Positions 42,651 through 52,139 of a stretch of DNA of 64,000 bases are shown piece by piece. Both the position numbers and the translations under genes were made by a program. Within the stretch, counting starts at the first letter, position 1. Every line of letters begins with the position of its first letter. Location: positions 62,001 through 126,000 of the forward strand of contig NZ_FCOA02000019.1 in NCBI RefSeq assembly GCF_001544875.2, given 5' to 3'. Under the pieces are notes generated by a model. It ran no database searches. It saw only the letters and a program-made list of their open reading frames with translations, and had not been told where the DNA came from. Origin of the DNA: Caballeronia hypogeia (GTDB lineage Bacteria > Pseudomonadota > Gammaproteobacteria > Burkholderiales > Burkholderiaceae).

Positions 42651-44186
42651 TCAATAGACGTAGCCCGCCGCGCCGACGAGACGCGGTTCGGATGCGGACG
42701 GCTGCGCGCCGGCCTTGCGCTGGAAGCTGTATTCGACATCGCTCGACGGCGAGATCAGCGAATCGAGCGGCGAGCGCAGCTTCGCGGGATCGGTCGGCTC
42801 GACGAGATACGGCGTCACCATGATCACCAGCTCGGTCTTGTTGTTCTGATAGTTCGACGACGAAAACAGCTTGCCGAGCACCGGAATCGAGCCGATGCCG
42901 GGCACCTGCGCCACGATATCGGTGGTGTTGCTCTGCAGAAGACCGCCGATCGCGAAGCTCTGGCCGCTCGCCAGCTCAACCGTCGTGTCGGCGCGGCGCA
43001 CGGAGAGGCCCGGCACGGTCACGCCGCCGGTGGTCACGCTCGCGGTGGTGTCGATCTGGCTCACTTCCGGGCGCACCTTGAGGCTGATGCGGCGCTCGTT
43101 CAGCACGGTCGGCGTGAAGTCGAGCTTGACGCCGAACTGCTTGAATTCGACCGTGATCGCACCGTTGGTCTGCGAGACCGGAATCGGGAATTCGCCGCCC
43201 GCGAGGAAGCTCGCGGTCTGGCCGGACATGGCCACCAGGTTCGGCTCCGCGAGCACGGTGAGCAGGCCTTCCTGATTGAGCGCGTCGATGAGCGCGCGGA
43301 TATCGGTGTTGCCGGTCTTGAAGCCCGTCAGGAATGAGAACGCGTTGTTGGTCGGCAGATTCACCGGATAGGTGATGCCGCCCGAACCGTTGGCGATCGG
43401 CTGATTCAGGTTCAGGATCGAGCGGCCGCTGAACAGGCCCCCCAGCCAGTTGCCCGAGGTGCCGAGCGCCTGCCAGTTGATGCCGAGCTGCTGCGTCACG
43501 TTGCGGTCCACTTCCGTGATGCGCACGCGCAACTGAACCTGCAGCGGCCGGTCGATCGTCATGCGGTTGATCAGCACCTCGTGCTCGCTGAGAAACGGCG
43601 TGACGGCCTGGACGATCGCATCGGCATCCGATGAATTCGGTACCTGGCCGGACAGCAGCAGCGAGCCCTGGCTCGATGTCGCCTGCACGTTCAGGTTCGG
43701 AAAGCGCGCCGAGAGCATGTTGCGCAGGGTCATCATGTCGCGCGCGACGATCACGGTGCGCTGCAGCAGCGTCTTGTTGCCCGGACCGAGCACATAGAGG
43801 GTCGTCGTACCGGACTTCTTGCCGAGCACGAACACGGTTTTCGGCGACGGCACGTGCACGTCGGCGATGGCGGGATCGGCCACGAACACGGAGGTGGCGT
43901 CTTCCGGCAGGCGCAGCATCGTGCCCTTGCCGGCGTCGAGCGTCAGCGCCCCCTGCCCGATTTCCACGCCTGGCGCCGCGACCGCGGTGCGCTGATACAT
44001 GGGATTGCGCACGCGCGCCTGCGCGATCTGCATTTGCGCGGCCGTGGCGTCTTGCACGGACGTGGCCGGCATGACCGGCTGCGCCGCCTGAGCGGATACG
44101 GACCACGCCAGCAGCACGCCGGCGCACGCGAGCGCGATTCGCGCGCCCCGTCTTTCGATGCTGCTGAAGTCCAACTGCGTTCTCAT
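42651..44186 (-). CDS. rcpA: CpaC/RcpA secretin of the Tad pilus
   Basis: 511 residues from the ATG at 44186. Signal peptide (IALACAGVLLAWSVSAQA), N-terminal BON-like segment with IVARDMMTLRNML, secretin domain with FSGRSILNLNQPIA, DALNQEGLLTVLAEPNLVAMSG, FPIPVSQTNGAITVEFKQFG, VPGLSVRRADTTVELASGQS and the C-terminal secretin signature VPGIGSIPVLGKLF. It forms the outer-membrane channel. The long in-frame ORF running on to 45713 is antisense material and is rejected. A stem-loop precedes it (44239-44265). Confidence 0.92.
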   Translation of the reverse strand: MRTQLDFSSIERRGARIALACAGVLLAWSVSAQAAQPVMPATSVQDATAAQMQIAQARVRNPMYQRTAVAAPGVEIGQGALTLDAGKGTMLRLPEDATSVFVADPAIADVHVPSPKTVFVLGKKSGTTTLYVLGPGNKTLLQRTVIVARDMMTLRNMLSARFPNLNVQATSSQGSLLLSGQVPNSSDADAIVQAVTPFLSEHEVLINRMTIDRPLQVQLRVRITEVDRNVTQQLGINWQALGTSGNWLGGLFSGRSILNLNQPIANGSGGITYPVNLPTNNAFSFLTGFKTGNTDIRALIDALNQEGLLTVLAEPNLVAMSGQTASFLAGGEFPIPVSQTNGAITVEFKQFGVKLDFTPTVLNERRISLKVRPEVSQIDTTASVTTGGVTVPGLSVRRADTTVELASGQSFAIGGLLQSNTTDIVAQVPGIGSIPVLGKLFSSSNYQNNKTELVIMVTPYLVEPTDPAKLRSPLDSLISPSSDVEYSFQRKAGAQPSASEPRLVGAAGYVY

Positions 44187-44238
44187 GAGATTCGATCCTG
44201 GCACTGTGCTGCCGTCACGTATTGCTGCTGTTTTTCGT

Positions 44239-44265
44239 CGCCGCGTGTTTCGGTTACACGCGGCG
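44239..44265 (-). other. Stem-loop between cpaB and the secretin gene
   Basis: 10-bp stem CGCCGCGTGT (44239-44248) / ACACGCGGCG (44256-44265), 7-nt loop, in an 89-nt spacer. No U-tract follows on the transcribed strand. In an operon with otherwise mostly 4-nt overlaps, this spacer plus stem-loop may be a processing or stability element. Confidence 0.5.
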
Positions 44266-44275
44266 CGTTGAGTCC

Positions 44276-45223
44276 TCAACGGGTCGGCACGACCGGCAGA
44301 GGCGGTGCGCCATCCGGCGTCGGGCCAGCTTGCGCGACCGCGTCCGACTTCTCCGAGCCGCGATAGATCGTGACCGGACGCGCGGCCGCCGCGACGTGCA
44401 CCGGCCCTCCACCTGACACCGGCTTCGAGCGTGGCAGGTCGCGCACCGCGCGGGAGATGTCGCCGGCCCAGATCGGCACGCGTTGCGAGGCCGACGCGGC
44501 CACCGCGGCGGACGCGGGTTTGTCGCGCGATTCGGTCGCAAAGCTGCGCAACGCCAGCGAGAGCGAGCCGAGACGCGCCGCGACGGCGACGACTTCGCCC
44601 ATGCGCGGCGACACTTCGAGCGTCACGGTTCGAGCGCGCGTGACGGCTTCGGCCGTGTCGCCGTTGAGCTTCGGGCGCTGGATTTCGGAGCCGACCGCGA
44701 GCACGCGCACATGCTCGACCACCGTCTCGCTCGACACGGCCAGGTCCGGCGAATCGGTGCGGCGGTCCATCTGTTGCGTGAGCAGCAGATCGACGTAATC
44801 GCCCGGCTGAATCAGGCCCGCGTTGCCGGACACGTCGTCCACCGCGACCGACACGGCGCGCATGTCGGGCTTGAGCGTGGCGGCGAGAAAGCCTGGCGCG
44901 CTCGGCAGAATGACGTCGGCGGCAGTGAGCACCGCGCCCTCTTCGACCGGATGGCGCAGCAGCGCGCCCTTGATGTCGAGCGCGTTCGGCGCGCCGGACA
45001 CGATCGCGTTGGGCGGCATCTGGTTGGCGGGCAGCGCCTTCCAGCCGAGGTCTTCGTCGCGCAGCAAGAGACCTTGCGGCAGGCTGGCGGCGCTCACCTG
45101 CACTTTCTCCGTCGTGACCGGACGGTTGGCCGGTCGCGAAGCACTCGCAACCACGACACGTACGATCAGCGCGATAAGCAAAGCGCCGATCAGCAGCACG
45201 GCGAACTTGATGATGTTGGACAT
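44276..45223 (-). CDS. cpaB: CpaB/RcpC Flp pilus assembly protein
   Basis: 315 residues. N-terminal transmembrane segment IIKFAVLLIGALLIALIVRVVV, then a SAF-type beta domain (RPVTTEKVQVSAASLPQGLLLRDEDL, and LLLTQQM). RcpC/CpaB stabilises or modifies the pilus. Pro/Arg-rich low-complexity tail (PTPDGAPPLPVVPTR). Confidence 0.88.
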   Translation of the reverse strand: MSNIIKFAVLLIGALLIALIVRVVVASASRPANRPVTTEKVQVSAASLPQGLLLRDEDLGWKALPANQMPPNAIVSGAPNALDIKGALLRHPVEEGAVLTAADVILPSAPGFLAATLKPDMRAVSVAVDDVSGNAGLIQPGDYVDLLLTQQMDRRTDSPDLAVSSETVVEHVRVLAVGSEIQRPKLNGDTAEAVTRARTVTLEVSPRMGEVVAVAARLGSLSLALRSFATESRDKPASAAVAASASQRVPIWAGDISRAVRDLPRSKPVSGGGPVHVAAAARPVTIYRGSEKSDAVAQAGPTPDGAPPLPVVPTR

Positions 45224-45235
45224 GAGCGCGCCTTC

Positions 45236-45763
45236 CTAATGGGTCGCAGGGTTCGCAAGGTTCGCGAAGTAAGGCAGGAGCGCCGGGAGCACGATCACGG
45301 CGCCACCGCCGAGCGCGAGGGCTACGCCGTACGGAACGCCGCGTGCGCCGGAGAACATCGCGAGCGCCCTCATCGGCATGAGACGCTGCACGGGATTCAT
45401 GGAGCGCGTCGCGAGACTGACCAGGGACACGAGGGTCCCGATCACGGAAATCAGAGTCAGGGCGGGCAGCGACAAGGCGAGGCCGGCCCAGAGAAAGATA
45501 ACGGAGGCGAGTTTCGCGTCGCCTCCGCCCAGCATCCTTGCCGCGAACAACACGGCGCAGACCAGGAATACGCCAAGGGCGAGCAGCAGATGAACGATGA
45601 CATCGTCGACCGGCATTTTGCGGGCAAGCGCGTCGACGAAGAAGAGCGCACCGACGGCCAGCACGATTTTGGTCGGCAGGCGTCGGGCGCGTACGTCGAT
45701 GACCGCGAGCCATAACAGCGCGCAGAGCACGATCAGGCGAATGGCAAGAGACAGAAGCTGCAC
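45236..45763 (-). CDS. cpaA: TadV/CpaA prepilin peptidase (A24)
   Basis: 175 residues, polytopic. The two aspartates of A24 aspartyl peptidases are D23 (VIDVRARRLP) and D82 (GGGDAKLASV). Processes the Flp pilin and pseudopilins at the Gly-X boundary. Lies 76 nt after the flp gene. Confidence 0.88.
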   Translation of the reverse strand: MQLLSLAIRLIVLCALLWLAVIDVRARRLPTKIVLAVGALFFVDALARKMPVDDVIVHLLLALGVFLVCAVLFAARMLGGGDAKLASVIFLWAGLALSLPALTLISVIGTLVSLVSLATRSMNPVQRLMPMRALAMFSGARGVPYGVALALGGGAVIVLPALLPYFANLANPATH

Positions 45764-45839
45764 GATGGTCTTGTTATTAGAAGTAGGCGGTTTGATCCTT
45801 GATTACGGACGCGAAACGCCCGAACTGAAGTGGATCGCC

Positions 45840-46013
45840 TTACTGCTGAGCGCTCACTTTCGAGAACATGCTGTTGAACACCCCGGTGAAGCCGTTGGTG
45901 AACACAGTGCTCAGACCCGCCAGGGCAACGACGATGATGCCTGCCAGAACCGCATATTCCATCGCGCTGACACCGCGCTCGTCGCGCACGAATGCCTTCA
46001 TGAGTTTGCGCAT
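45840..46013 (-). CDS. flp: Flp-type major pilin
   Basis: 57 residues (below the usual ORF cut-off). Leader and cleavage region RDERGVSAMEYAVLAGIIVV, with G/V before the A-M-E-Y motif: the Flp pilin signature. The mature pilin is about 40 residues with a short C-terminal tail SKVSAQQ. AAGGAAG precedes the ATG. It heads the tad operon. Confidence 0.92.
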   Translation of the reverse strand: MRKLMKAFVRDERGVSAMEYAVLAGIIVVALAGLSTVFTNGFTGVFNSMFSKVSAQQ

Positions 46014-46475
46014 TTTTCTTCCTTCAAAGGTTTGAGTAGGTGTGGACCCGGCAAAAAAGGACTACCGGGCAGGACACATCCTAGCCATTTCGGGAAGGAA
46101 TAACTTCGCGAATTAGCGGCCAAAAATGGCCTCTTTCCGAGGTTTAGAAACTCACGCGGCGCGCCCTTATCGGCAGAAATTCAAAAAGCTTTAGGGAGAG
46201 GATTTTTTCTTTTTGTGTTTTTCTTGACCAATCCGGTCAGCGCCGGATGGTGCAGATGTTCCCGCAGGCATGCGGAAAACGTTTGCGGATTCTTAGGGTT
46301 CCGATTCGGAACGTGTGGCTGTTGCCGGATGATCTTCAGAACTCCGCGCGCAGCGAACATTGCGTTCGGGGCAGCGAAGTAGAAGCTTACATTTGTTTCC
46401 CCGCTTTTGTCACGCGCTTTGCGAGAGCTGCAAGGAATAAGTTATCTCGCGCCGATCCTTGCTCGCCATGCAAGG
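46014..46475. promoter_or_regulatory. Upstream region of flp (tad operon promoter)
   Basis: 462 bp without a gene. T-rich stretch TTTTTTCTTTTTGTGTTTTTC near 46205-46226 (written here partly: TTTTTCTTTTTGTG). The flp promoter should lie here, but no sigma-specific motif can be named. Confidence 0.4.
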
Positions 46476-46919
46476 CTATCGTTCTTTCTTGCCGCGCCTT
46501 TCCTCGTCTTCGGGAAAGGACGGCATTTCTATGTCATCGCTCGCCGAGCGAAAGTTATCGCGCGCTTCTTGCGCGAGCTTCTCGTAGCGCTTGCGAAAAA
46601 CAGCGAGTTCCTTTTCGTCGAGTTCCTCGAGATCGAGCAGCGCGTTATGCGCGCGGTCGATCGCGCGAATCAGCTCGTCGAGTTTGATCTGCATCGCGGC
46701 GGTGTCGCGGTTCTGCGTGTTCTGGATCAGGAAGACCATCAGAAACGTGACGATGGTCGTCGACGTGTTGATGACGAGTTGCCACGTATCGCTGAAGTGA
46801 AAGAACGGCCCCGACACGCCCCACACGATCACCAGCGCGACCGCAATGACGAAGGTCGAGGCGCGCCCGGACACTTGAGCGAGCCCATTCGAGAACCTGA
46901 GAAACCATGACGTTTTCAT
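46476..46919 (-). CDS. Low-affinity iron permease-family protein
   Basis: 147 residues. Two hydrophobic helices (TFVIAVALVIVWGVSGPFF and WQLVINTSTTIVTFLMVFLIQ), the pattern of the PF04120-type low-affinity iron permease family, with QNTQNRDTAAMQIKLDELIRA at the cytoplasmic junction; then a charged coiled tail. Bacterial members have no proven iron transport. Confidence 0.75.
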   Translation of the reverse strand: MKTSWFLRFSNGLAQVSGRASTFVIAVALVIVWGVSGPFFHFSDTWQLVINTSTTIVTFLMVFLIQNTQNRDTAAMQIKLDELIRAIDRAHNALLDLEELDEKELAVFRKRYEKLAQEARDNFRSASDDIEMPSFPEDEERRGKKER

Positions 46920-46978
46920 TCGGCGTCTCCTGAATCGTTCGTGGGACCAGGCAGGGCAGCGCGGCTAGAATACCGCTT

Positions 46979-47551
46979 GTGAACGCCAAGCCCAAACCCA
47001 TCGATTTCCACGCACCGTCCGACGAAGTCGCGAAACGCCTGATCGGCGCCATCGTGACTGTCGACGGTGTCGGCGGCCGCATCGTCGAAACGGAAGCCTA
47101 CGACCGCGAAGATCCTGCCTCGCACAGCTTCTCAGGTCCGACGCCACGCAACGCAGCAATGTTCGGACCGCCCGCGCATGTCTACGTGTACCGCTCCTAC
47201 GGCATTCACTGGTGCATGAATTTCGTGTGCCGCGAAGCCGGCCACGGCGCGGGAGTGCTGATCCGCGCAATCGAGCCGCTCGTGGGCATCGACATCATGC
47301 GCGAGCGGCGCGGGCTGGAACCGATCCGGCTGCTGTGCTCGGGGCCGGGGCGCGTCGCGCAGGCGCTTGGCATCACGCACCGGAACAACGGCATGTCGCT
47401 AATGGATGCGCCGTTCCAGATCGAGCCGCCGGAAGAAGCGTTCGCCATCGTGCAGGGGCCGCGCATCGGCATCAGCAAGGCGATGGATGTGCCGTGGCGC
47501 TTCGGGCTCGCCGGATCGAAGTTCGTCAGCAAGCCCTTTCCCAAGACGTAG
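46979..47551 (+). CDS. mpg: DNA-3-methyladenine glycosylase (AAG/MPG family)
   Basis: 190 residues, GTG start. Catalytic Glu in RIVETEAYDREDPASHSF, the intercalating-loop region FGPPAHVYVYRSYGIHWCMNFVC, and GHGAGVLIRAIEP. Base-excision repair of alkylated purines. Alone in orientation: upstream is a divergent gene (46919) and downstream a convergent gene whose stop lies 3 nt away (47555). Confidence 0.9.
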   Translation: MNAKPKPIDFHAPSDEVAKRLIGAIVTVDGVGGRIVETEAYDREDPASHSFSGPTPRNAAMFGPPAHVYVYRSYGIHWCMNFVCREAGHGAGVLIRAIEPLVGIDIMRERRGLEPIRLLCSGPGRVAQALGITHRNNGMSLMDAPFQIEPPEEAFAIVQGPRIGISKAMDVPWRFGLAGSKFVSKPFPKT

Positions 47552-47554
47552 AAC

Positions 47555-48742
47555 TCAGTCCGCCGGACGCAGCTTCTTCACTTCATCATCCGATGGCTGC
47601 ACGCTCGCGCCATCGACATAGCGGAACGAAGTCATCACGCCTTTGCCGTCCTTCAGGCCCGTGACGCCGACATACGCGCCCATGGTCGACTGATTGTCCT
47701 GCTTGCGATACGTGATCGGCCCGAACGGCGTATCGACGGGCAAGCCCTTGAACGCGGCGGCGAGCTTGTCGGGGTCGGTGGAGCCGGCTTTCTTCAGGCC
47801 GTTGGCAAGCGACATCATCGCCGTGTAGCCGACCACCGAACCGAGGCGCGGATAGTCGTGATACTTCGCCTGATACGCCGCGACGAACTTCTTGTTGGCG
47901 GGCGTATCGATCGAGTACCACGGATAACCCGTGACGATCCAGCCGACCGGCGCTTCCTTGCCGAGCGGATCGAGATAATCCGGCTCGCCCGTCAGCAGCG
48001 ACACGACCGCGCGATCCTTGAACAGCCCGCGCGTATTGCCCTCGCGCACGAATTTGCCCAGGTCCGCGCTGAAGAGCACGTTGAAGATGGCGTCGGGCTT
48101 CGCGTCCGCCAGCGCCTGCGTGACCGCGCCGGCATCGATGTTGTTGAGCGGCGTGGCCTGCTCCGCGACGAATTCGACATCCGGCTGCGCGGCCTTCAGC
48201 AAACGCTTGAACGTAGCCACCGCGGACTGTCCGTACTCGTAGTTCGGATACACGAGCGCCCAGCGCTTCTTCTTGAGCTTCGCGGCTTCGGGCACGAGCA
48301 TCGCGACCTGCATGTAGGTGGATGGACGCAGACGATACGTGTACTTGTTGCCGTCCTGCCAGACGATCTTGTCGGTGAGCGGTTCCGCCGCGAGGAAGAA
48401 GATGCGCCGCTGCTTCGCATAGTCGGTGAGCGCGAGGCCCGTATTCGACAGATAGCCGCCGAACAGAAGCTTCACCTGCTCGCGCGCGACGAGCTCCTGC
48501 GCGACGCGAATCGTGTCGCCGGGATTGCCGTTGTCGTCGCGCGAGATAACTTCGAGCTTCTCGCCGTTGACGCCGCCCGCTGCGTTGATTTCATCGAGCG
48601 CGAGATTCCAGCCGTTCTTGTACGGCGTGAGAAACGCGGGCACGACCTTGTAGCTGTTGATCTCGCCGATCTTGATGGTGTCGGCGTGCGCGGCGAAGCT
48701 CAAGGCTGCGGCGGCCGCCAGGATGGTGAAGCGCATCGTCAT
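47555..48742 (-). CDS. Branched-chain-type ABC transporter substrate-binding protein
   Basis: 395 residues; GAGGAGAGAAC precedes the ATG. Signal peptide MTMRFTILAAAAALSFAAHA, then Leu/Ile/Val-binding family fold: INSYKVVPAFLTPYKNGWNLALDEINAAGGVNG, RDDNGNPGDTIRVAQELV. Belongs to the operon with livF, livG and the fused permease; same strand and 30 nt from livF. Substrate is not necessarily a branched-chain amino acid. Confidence 0.88.
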   Translation of the reverse strand: MTMRFTILAAAAALSFAAHADTIKIGEINSYKVVPAFLTPYKNGWNLALDEINAAGGVNGEKLEVISRDDNGNPGDTIRVAQELVAREQVKLLFGGYLSNTGLALTDYAKQRRIFFLAAEPLTDKIVWQDGNKYTYRLRPSTYMQVAMLVPEAAKLKKKRWALVYPNYEYGQSAVATFKRLLKAAQPDVEFVAEQATPLNNIDAGAVTQALADAKPDAIFNVLFSADLGKFVREGNTRGLFKDRAVVSLLTGEPDYLDPLGKEAPVGWIVTGYPWYSIDTPANKKFVAAYQAKYHDYPRLGSVVGYTAMMSLANGLKKAGSTDPDKLAAAFKGLPVDTPFGPITYRKQDNQSTMGAYVGVTGLKDGKGVMTSFRYVDGASVQPSDDEVKKLRPAD

Positions 48743-48772
48743 GTAGTTCTCTCCTCTTTCGACTCTTCGTTT

Positions 48773-49480
48773 TCAAACACCGAGAAACGCGCGGCGCGCG
48801 GCGTCGTCGCGGACGAAGGATTGCATCGCGCCTTCGTAACGCACCTGACCTTTCTCCAGCACATAGACGCGGTCGCTGACCAGCTCCGCGAAGTGCAGGT
48901 TCTGCTCGGACAGCAGGATCGCGAGTCCTTCACGCTTCAGTTCGAGAATCATATCGGCCATCTGCTCGACGATCACGGGAGCCACGCCTTCCGATGGTTC
49001 ATCGAGCAGCACGAGACGCGGATTGCCCATCAGCGTTCGCGATACCGTGAGCATCTGCTGCTCGCCGCCGCTCATGCGGCTCGCGCGGCGATCACGCATC
49101 TCGCCGAGATTCGGGAACACGCGAAACAGCTTGTCCGGCGTCCATGGCGGCGCGTGCTCGCGCGGCGGCTGGCGGCCCGTGTCGAGATTCTCCATGACGG
49201 TGAGATCGCCGAACACGCGGCGATCTTCGGGCACGTAGCCAAGCCCCTTTCGCGCGATGCGATACGGCGTCATGCCCGCAATGCTATCGTCCATGAACGA
49301 GATCGCGCCCGACACCCGAGGCAAGAGTCCCATTACCGCTTTCATCGTGGTCGATTTACCTGCGCCGTTGCGGCCCATCAGCGCGACGACTTCGCCGCGC
49401 CCGACTTCGAAGCTCACGTCGAACAGGATTTGCGCGCGACCATAGAACGCGTTCAGCGCGGCGACTTTCAGCAGGCTCAT
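48773..49480 (-). CDS. livF: LivF-type ABC ATPase
   Basis: 235 residues. Walker A GRNGAGKSTT, signature MSGGEQQMLTVSR, Walker B LVLLDEPSEG. Overlaps livG by 4 nt. One of the two ATPases of a HAAT-type importer. Confidence 0.92.
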   Translation of the reverse strand: MSLLKVAALNAFYGRAQILFDVSFEVGRGEVVALMGRNGAGKSTTMKAVMGLLPRVSGAISFMDDSIAGMTPYRIARKGLGYVPEDRRVFGDLTVMENLDTGRQPPREHAPPWTPDKLFRVFPNLGEMRDRRASRMSGGEQQMLTVSRTLMGNPRLVLLDEPSEGVAPVIVEQMADMILELKREGLAILLSEQNLHFAELVSDRVYVLEKGQVRYEGAMQSFVRDDAARRAFLGV

Positions 49481-50262
49481 GCCGCATCTCCCGCATTCAA
49501 GGCCGCGCGCGGCGCGAACGATGCGCCCGTGCCGAGATAGACCTCGCGCACGCGCGGATCGTTGCGGATCGCATCGGCGTCGCCTTGTGCGATGAGACGA
49601 CCACGCGCGAACACGATCAGCCTGTCCGCGTGGGAGAACACCACGTCCATGCTGTGCTCGGTGAAGAGCACGCCGATATTGCGCTCTTTCGCCAGACGCG
49701 CGGTGAGCGACATCAGTTCGTTGCGTTCCTGCGGCGCCATGCCCGCGGTCGGTTCGTCCATCAACAAGAGCTTCGGATGATTGGCCAGCGCGATCGCCAG
49801 TTCGACGCGCTTCACGTCGCCATAAGCGAGCACCGCGCAACTGCGGCGTGCATGCGCGCTCATGCCGACGAGATCGAGCAAGGCCATCGCTTCGTCTTCC
49901 TTCCATGACGCGACGCGGCCGAACAGGCTGAAGACACGCCGCTCGTGCGAGAGCAATGCCATCTGCACGTTTTCGAGCACGGTCATGGAATTGAAGGTCG
50001 CGGCGATCTGAAACGTGCGGCCCACGCCGAGTCGCCAGATATCGCGCGGACGCATGCCGGCGATCTCGTGACCGTCGAAACGGACTGAGCCTGAGCTCGG
50101 CGCGAGCTGGCCGTTGATCATGTTGAAGCACGTCGACTTGCCCGCGCCGTTCGGACCGATCAGCGCGAGCAGTTGTCCTGGTTCGAGTTCGAAGGACACA
50201 TCGTCGACGGCTTGCACGCCATCGAACGATTTCGAAAGATGCGCAACCGATAGCAGACTCAT
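49477..50262 (-). CDS. livG: LivG-type ABC ATPase
   Basis: 261 residues. Walker A GPNGAGKST, signature LAYGDVKRVELAIAL (the LSGGQ-equivalent differs, as is usual for LivG), Walker B LLLMDEPTAGM. Overlaps livF and the fused permease by 4 nt each. Confidence 0.9.
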   Translation of the reverse strand: MSLLSVAHLSKSFDGVQAVDDVSFELEPGQLLALIGPNGAGKSTCFNMINGQLAPSSGSVRFDGHEIAGMRPRDIWRLGVGRTFQIAATFNSMTVLENVQMALLSHERRVFSLFGRVASWKEDEAMALLDLVGMSAHARRSCAVLAYGDVKRVELAIALANHPKLLLMDEPTAGMAPQERNELMSLTARLAKERNIGVLFTEHSMDVVFSHADRLIVFARGRLIAQGDADAIRNDPRVREVYLGTGASFAPRAALNAGDAA

Positions 50263-52139
50263 TGCGCCTCCGACGAGAAGCGATCGCGCACGAAGCCCGC
50301 GATGCCCTGCGGAAACGCGATCACCAGCACGAGGATCGCAGCGCCCAGCAGCGCCTGCCAATAGTCGGTCTGACGCGCGACGGTATCCTGCAGCCACGTG
50401 AACACGCTCGCGCCGACGACCGGCCCGGCGAGCGTCTGGATGCCGCCGAGCAGGACCATCACGAGGCCATCGACGGAGCGGCTCACGCTGATCGCCTCCG
50501 GCGAGATGTTGCCCTTCGAGAACGCATAGAGCGAACCCGCGAGGCCGCACACGAGCGCCGCGACGACGAACGCCGCCCACTGCACGCGCGCGACGTTCAT
50601 GCCGATGGCTTCGGCGCGCAACGGCGAATCGCGTCCCGCGCGCATCGCGAGACCGAGTGGTGCGAACAGCATGCGCCTCAACACCCACACGCCGACGACC
50701 GCGAACACCAGCGTGAGGTAATAGAACGCGACGGGCGATGCAAGCCACGGCGCCGGCCAGATGCCGAGGATGCCATTGCTGCCGCCGGTCACCGCGTCCC
50801 ATTGAAAGACCACGGACCAGACGATCTGCGCGAACGCGAGCGTCAGCATCGCCAGATAGACACCCGACAAGCGCACGCAGAACCAGCCGAACACAATCGC
50901 GCCGATGCCCGCGATGAGCGGGCCGAGCACGAGCGCGGCTTCCATCGGCAAGGAGAAGACCTTGAGGAACAGTGCCGCGCCGTAAGCGCCGAGGCCGAAG
51001 TACGCCGCATGGCCGAACGAGTGCATGCCGCCCGGACCCATGATGAAGTGCAGGCTCGCGGCGAACAGCACGGCGATCATGATCTCGACGAAAAGCACGG
51101 GCATGTAGGGAAAGGCATCGGCGGCCAGCGGCGCAAGCGCAAGCGCGATCACGATCAGCGCGGCCCCGATCTTCATGCCGCGCGTGGCGGGCCGCAACGG
51201 TCGATCGGCGGGCGCGGCCGTGCGCGCAATGCTCTGCGCGCGCCCGAACAATCCCCACGGACGCAACACCAGCACGACCGCCATGACGACGAATTCCGCG
51301 ACCAGGGTGAACTTCGACAAGGAGAAGTCGATGCCCGCAATCGACACATGCCCGATGCCGATGCACAGCGCCTTGATCTCCGCGATAAGCAGCGCGGCGA
51401 CGAAGGCGCCGGGAATCGAACCCATGCCGCCGACCACGACGACCACGAACGCGTTGCCGATGGTCTCGAGATCGAGCGACAGGTTCGCCGACATGCGCGG
51501 CACCTGCAGCGCGCCGCCGAGCCCCGCGAGGAACGCGCCGACGAAAAACACGCCGGTAAAGAGCCACGCCTGATTCACGCCGAGCGCGCCGAGCATTTCG
51601 CGATCCGCGCTCGCCGCGCGCACGAGCGTGCCCCAGCGCGTGCGAGTGAGCGCATACCAGAGCGCGAGCAGCACGAGCGGGCCGATCACGATCAGCGCGA
51701 GATCGTAAGCGGGTAACGCGTGGCCGAGCATTTGCACCGCGCCTTCGAGATGCGGCGCACGCGGGCCGAACAGATCTTCCGGTCCCCATAGCCACAGTGC
51801 CGCATCGCGAATGATCAGCACCAGCGCGAAGGTTGCGAGCAGATGAAAGAGCTCGGGCGCGCGATAGATGCGCCTCAGCACACCCGCTTCGATCGCTGCG
51901 CCAACGGCACCGACCAGGAGCGCCGCCCCGAGCACCGACGACCAGAAGCCCGCCATGCTGTCGCCGAAACGGCTCGTCAGACTATAGGCGACATACACGC
52001 CGAGCATATACAGCGAGCCATGCGCGAAGTTGACGATGCGCGTGACCCCGAAGATGAGAGACAGACCCGACGCGACGAGAAAGAGCGCGCAGGCGTCGGC
52101 GAGACCGTTGACGAGTTGGACGAGCAGGTTGGAGAGCAT
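50259..52139 (-). CDS. Fused LivH-LivM ABC permease
   Basis: 626 residues from the ATG at 52139. Residues ~1-310 are LivH-like: NGLADACALFLVASGLSLIFGVTRIVNFAHGSLYMLG, and the later VVVGGMGSIPGAFVAALLI loop. A short linker (GRAQSIARTAAPADRPLRPA, about 327-347) joins a LivM-like half from ~350: MGPGGMHSFGHAAYFGLGAYGAALF, and GGIQTLAGPVVGASVF. Many operons keep these as two genes; here they are one chain. Both halves have complete permease domains, so it should be functional as both subunits. Confidence 0.88.
   Translation of the reverse strand: MLSNLLVQLVNGLADACALFLVASGLSLIFGVTRIVNFAHGSLYMLGVYVAYSLTSRFGDSMAGFWSSVLGAALLVGAVGAAIEAGVLRRIYRAPELFHLLATFALVLIIRDAALWLWGPEDLFGPRAPHLEGAVQMLGHALPAYDLALIVIGPLVLLALWYALTRTRWGTLVRAASADREMLGALGVNQAWLFTGVFFVGAFLAGLGGALQVPRMSANLSLDLETIGNAFVVVVVGGMGSIPGAFVAALLIAEIKALCIGIGHVSIAGIDFSLSKFTLVAEFVVMAVVLVLRPWGLFGRAQSIARTAAPADRPLRPATRGMKIGAALIVIALALAPLAADAFPYMPVLFVEIMIAVLFAASLHFIMGPGGMHSFGHAAYFGLGAYGAALFLKVFSLPMEAALVLGPLIAGIGAIVFGWFCVRLSGVYLAMLTLAFAQIVWSVVFQWDAVTGGSNGILGIWPAPWLASPVAFYYLTLVFAVVGVWVLRRMLFAPLGLAMRAGRDSPLRAEAIGMNVARVQWAAFVVAALVCGLAGSLYAFSKGNISPEAISVSRSVDGLVMVLLGGIQTLAGPVVGASVFTWLQDTVARQTDYWQALLGAAILVLVIAFPQGIAGFVRDRFSSEAQ

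Noticed and set aside
42651-45713. 1020-residue minus-strand ORF covering the secretin
   Set aside because: Only the part from 44186 down is protein-like. The extension is an out-of-frame shadow of cpaB and cpaA.
50262-51716. 484-residue plus-strand ORF opposite the permease
   Set aside because: Charged, repetitive antisense translation; the permease is on the other strand.
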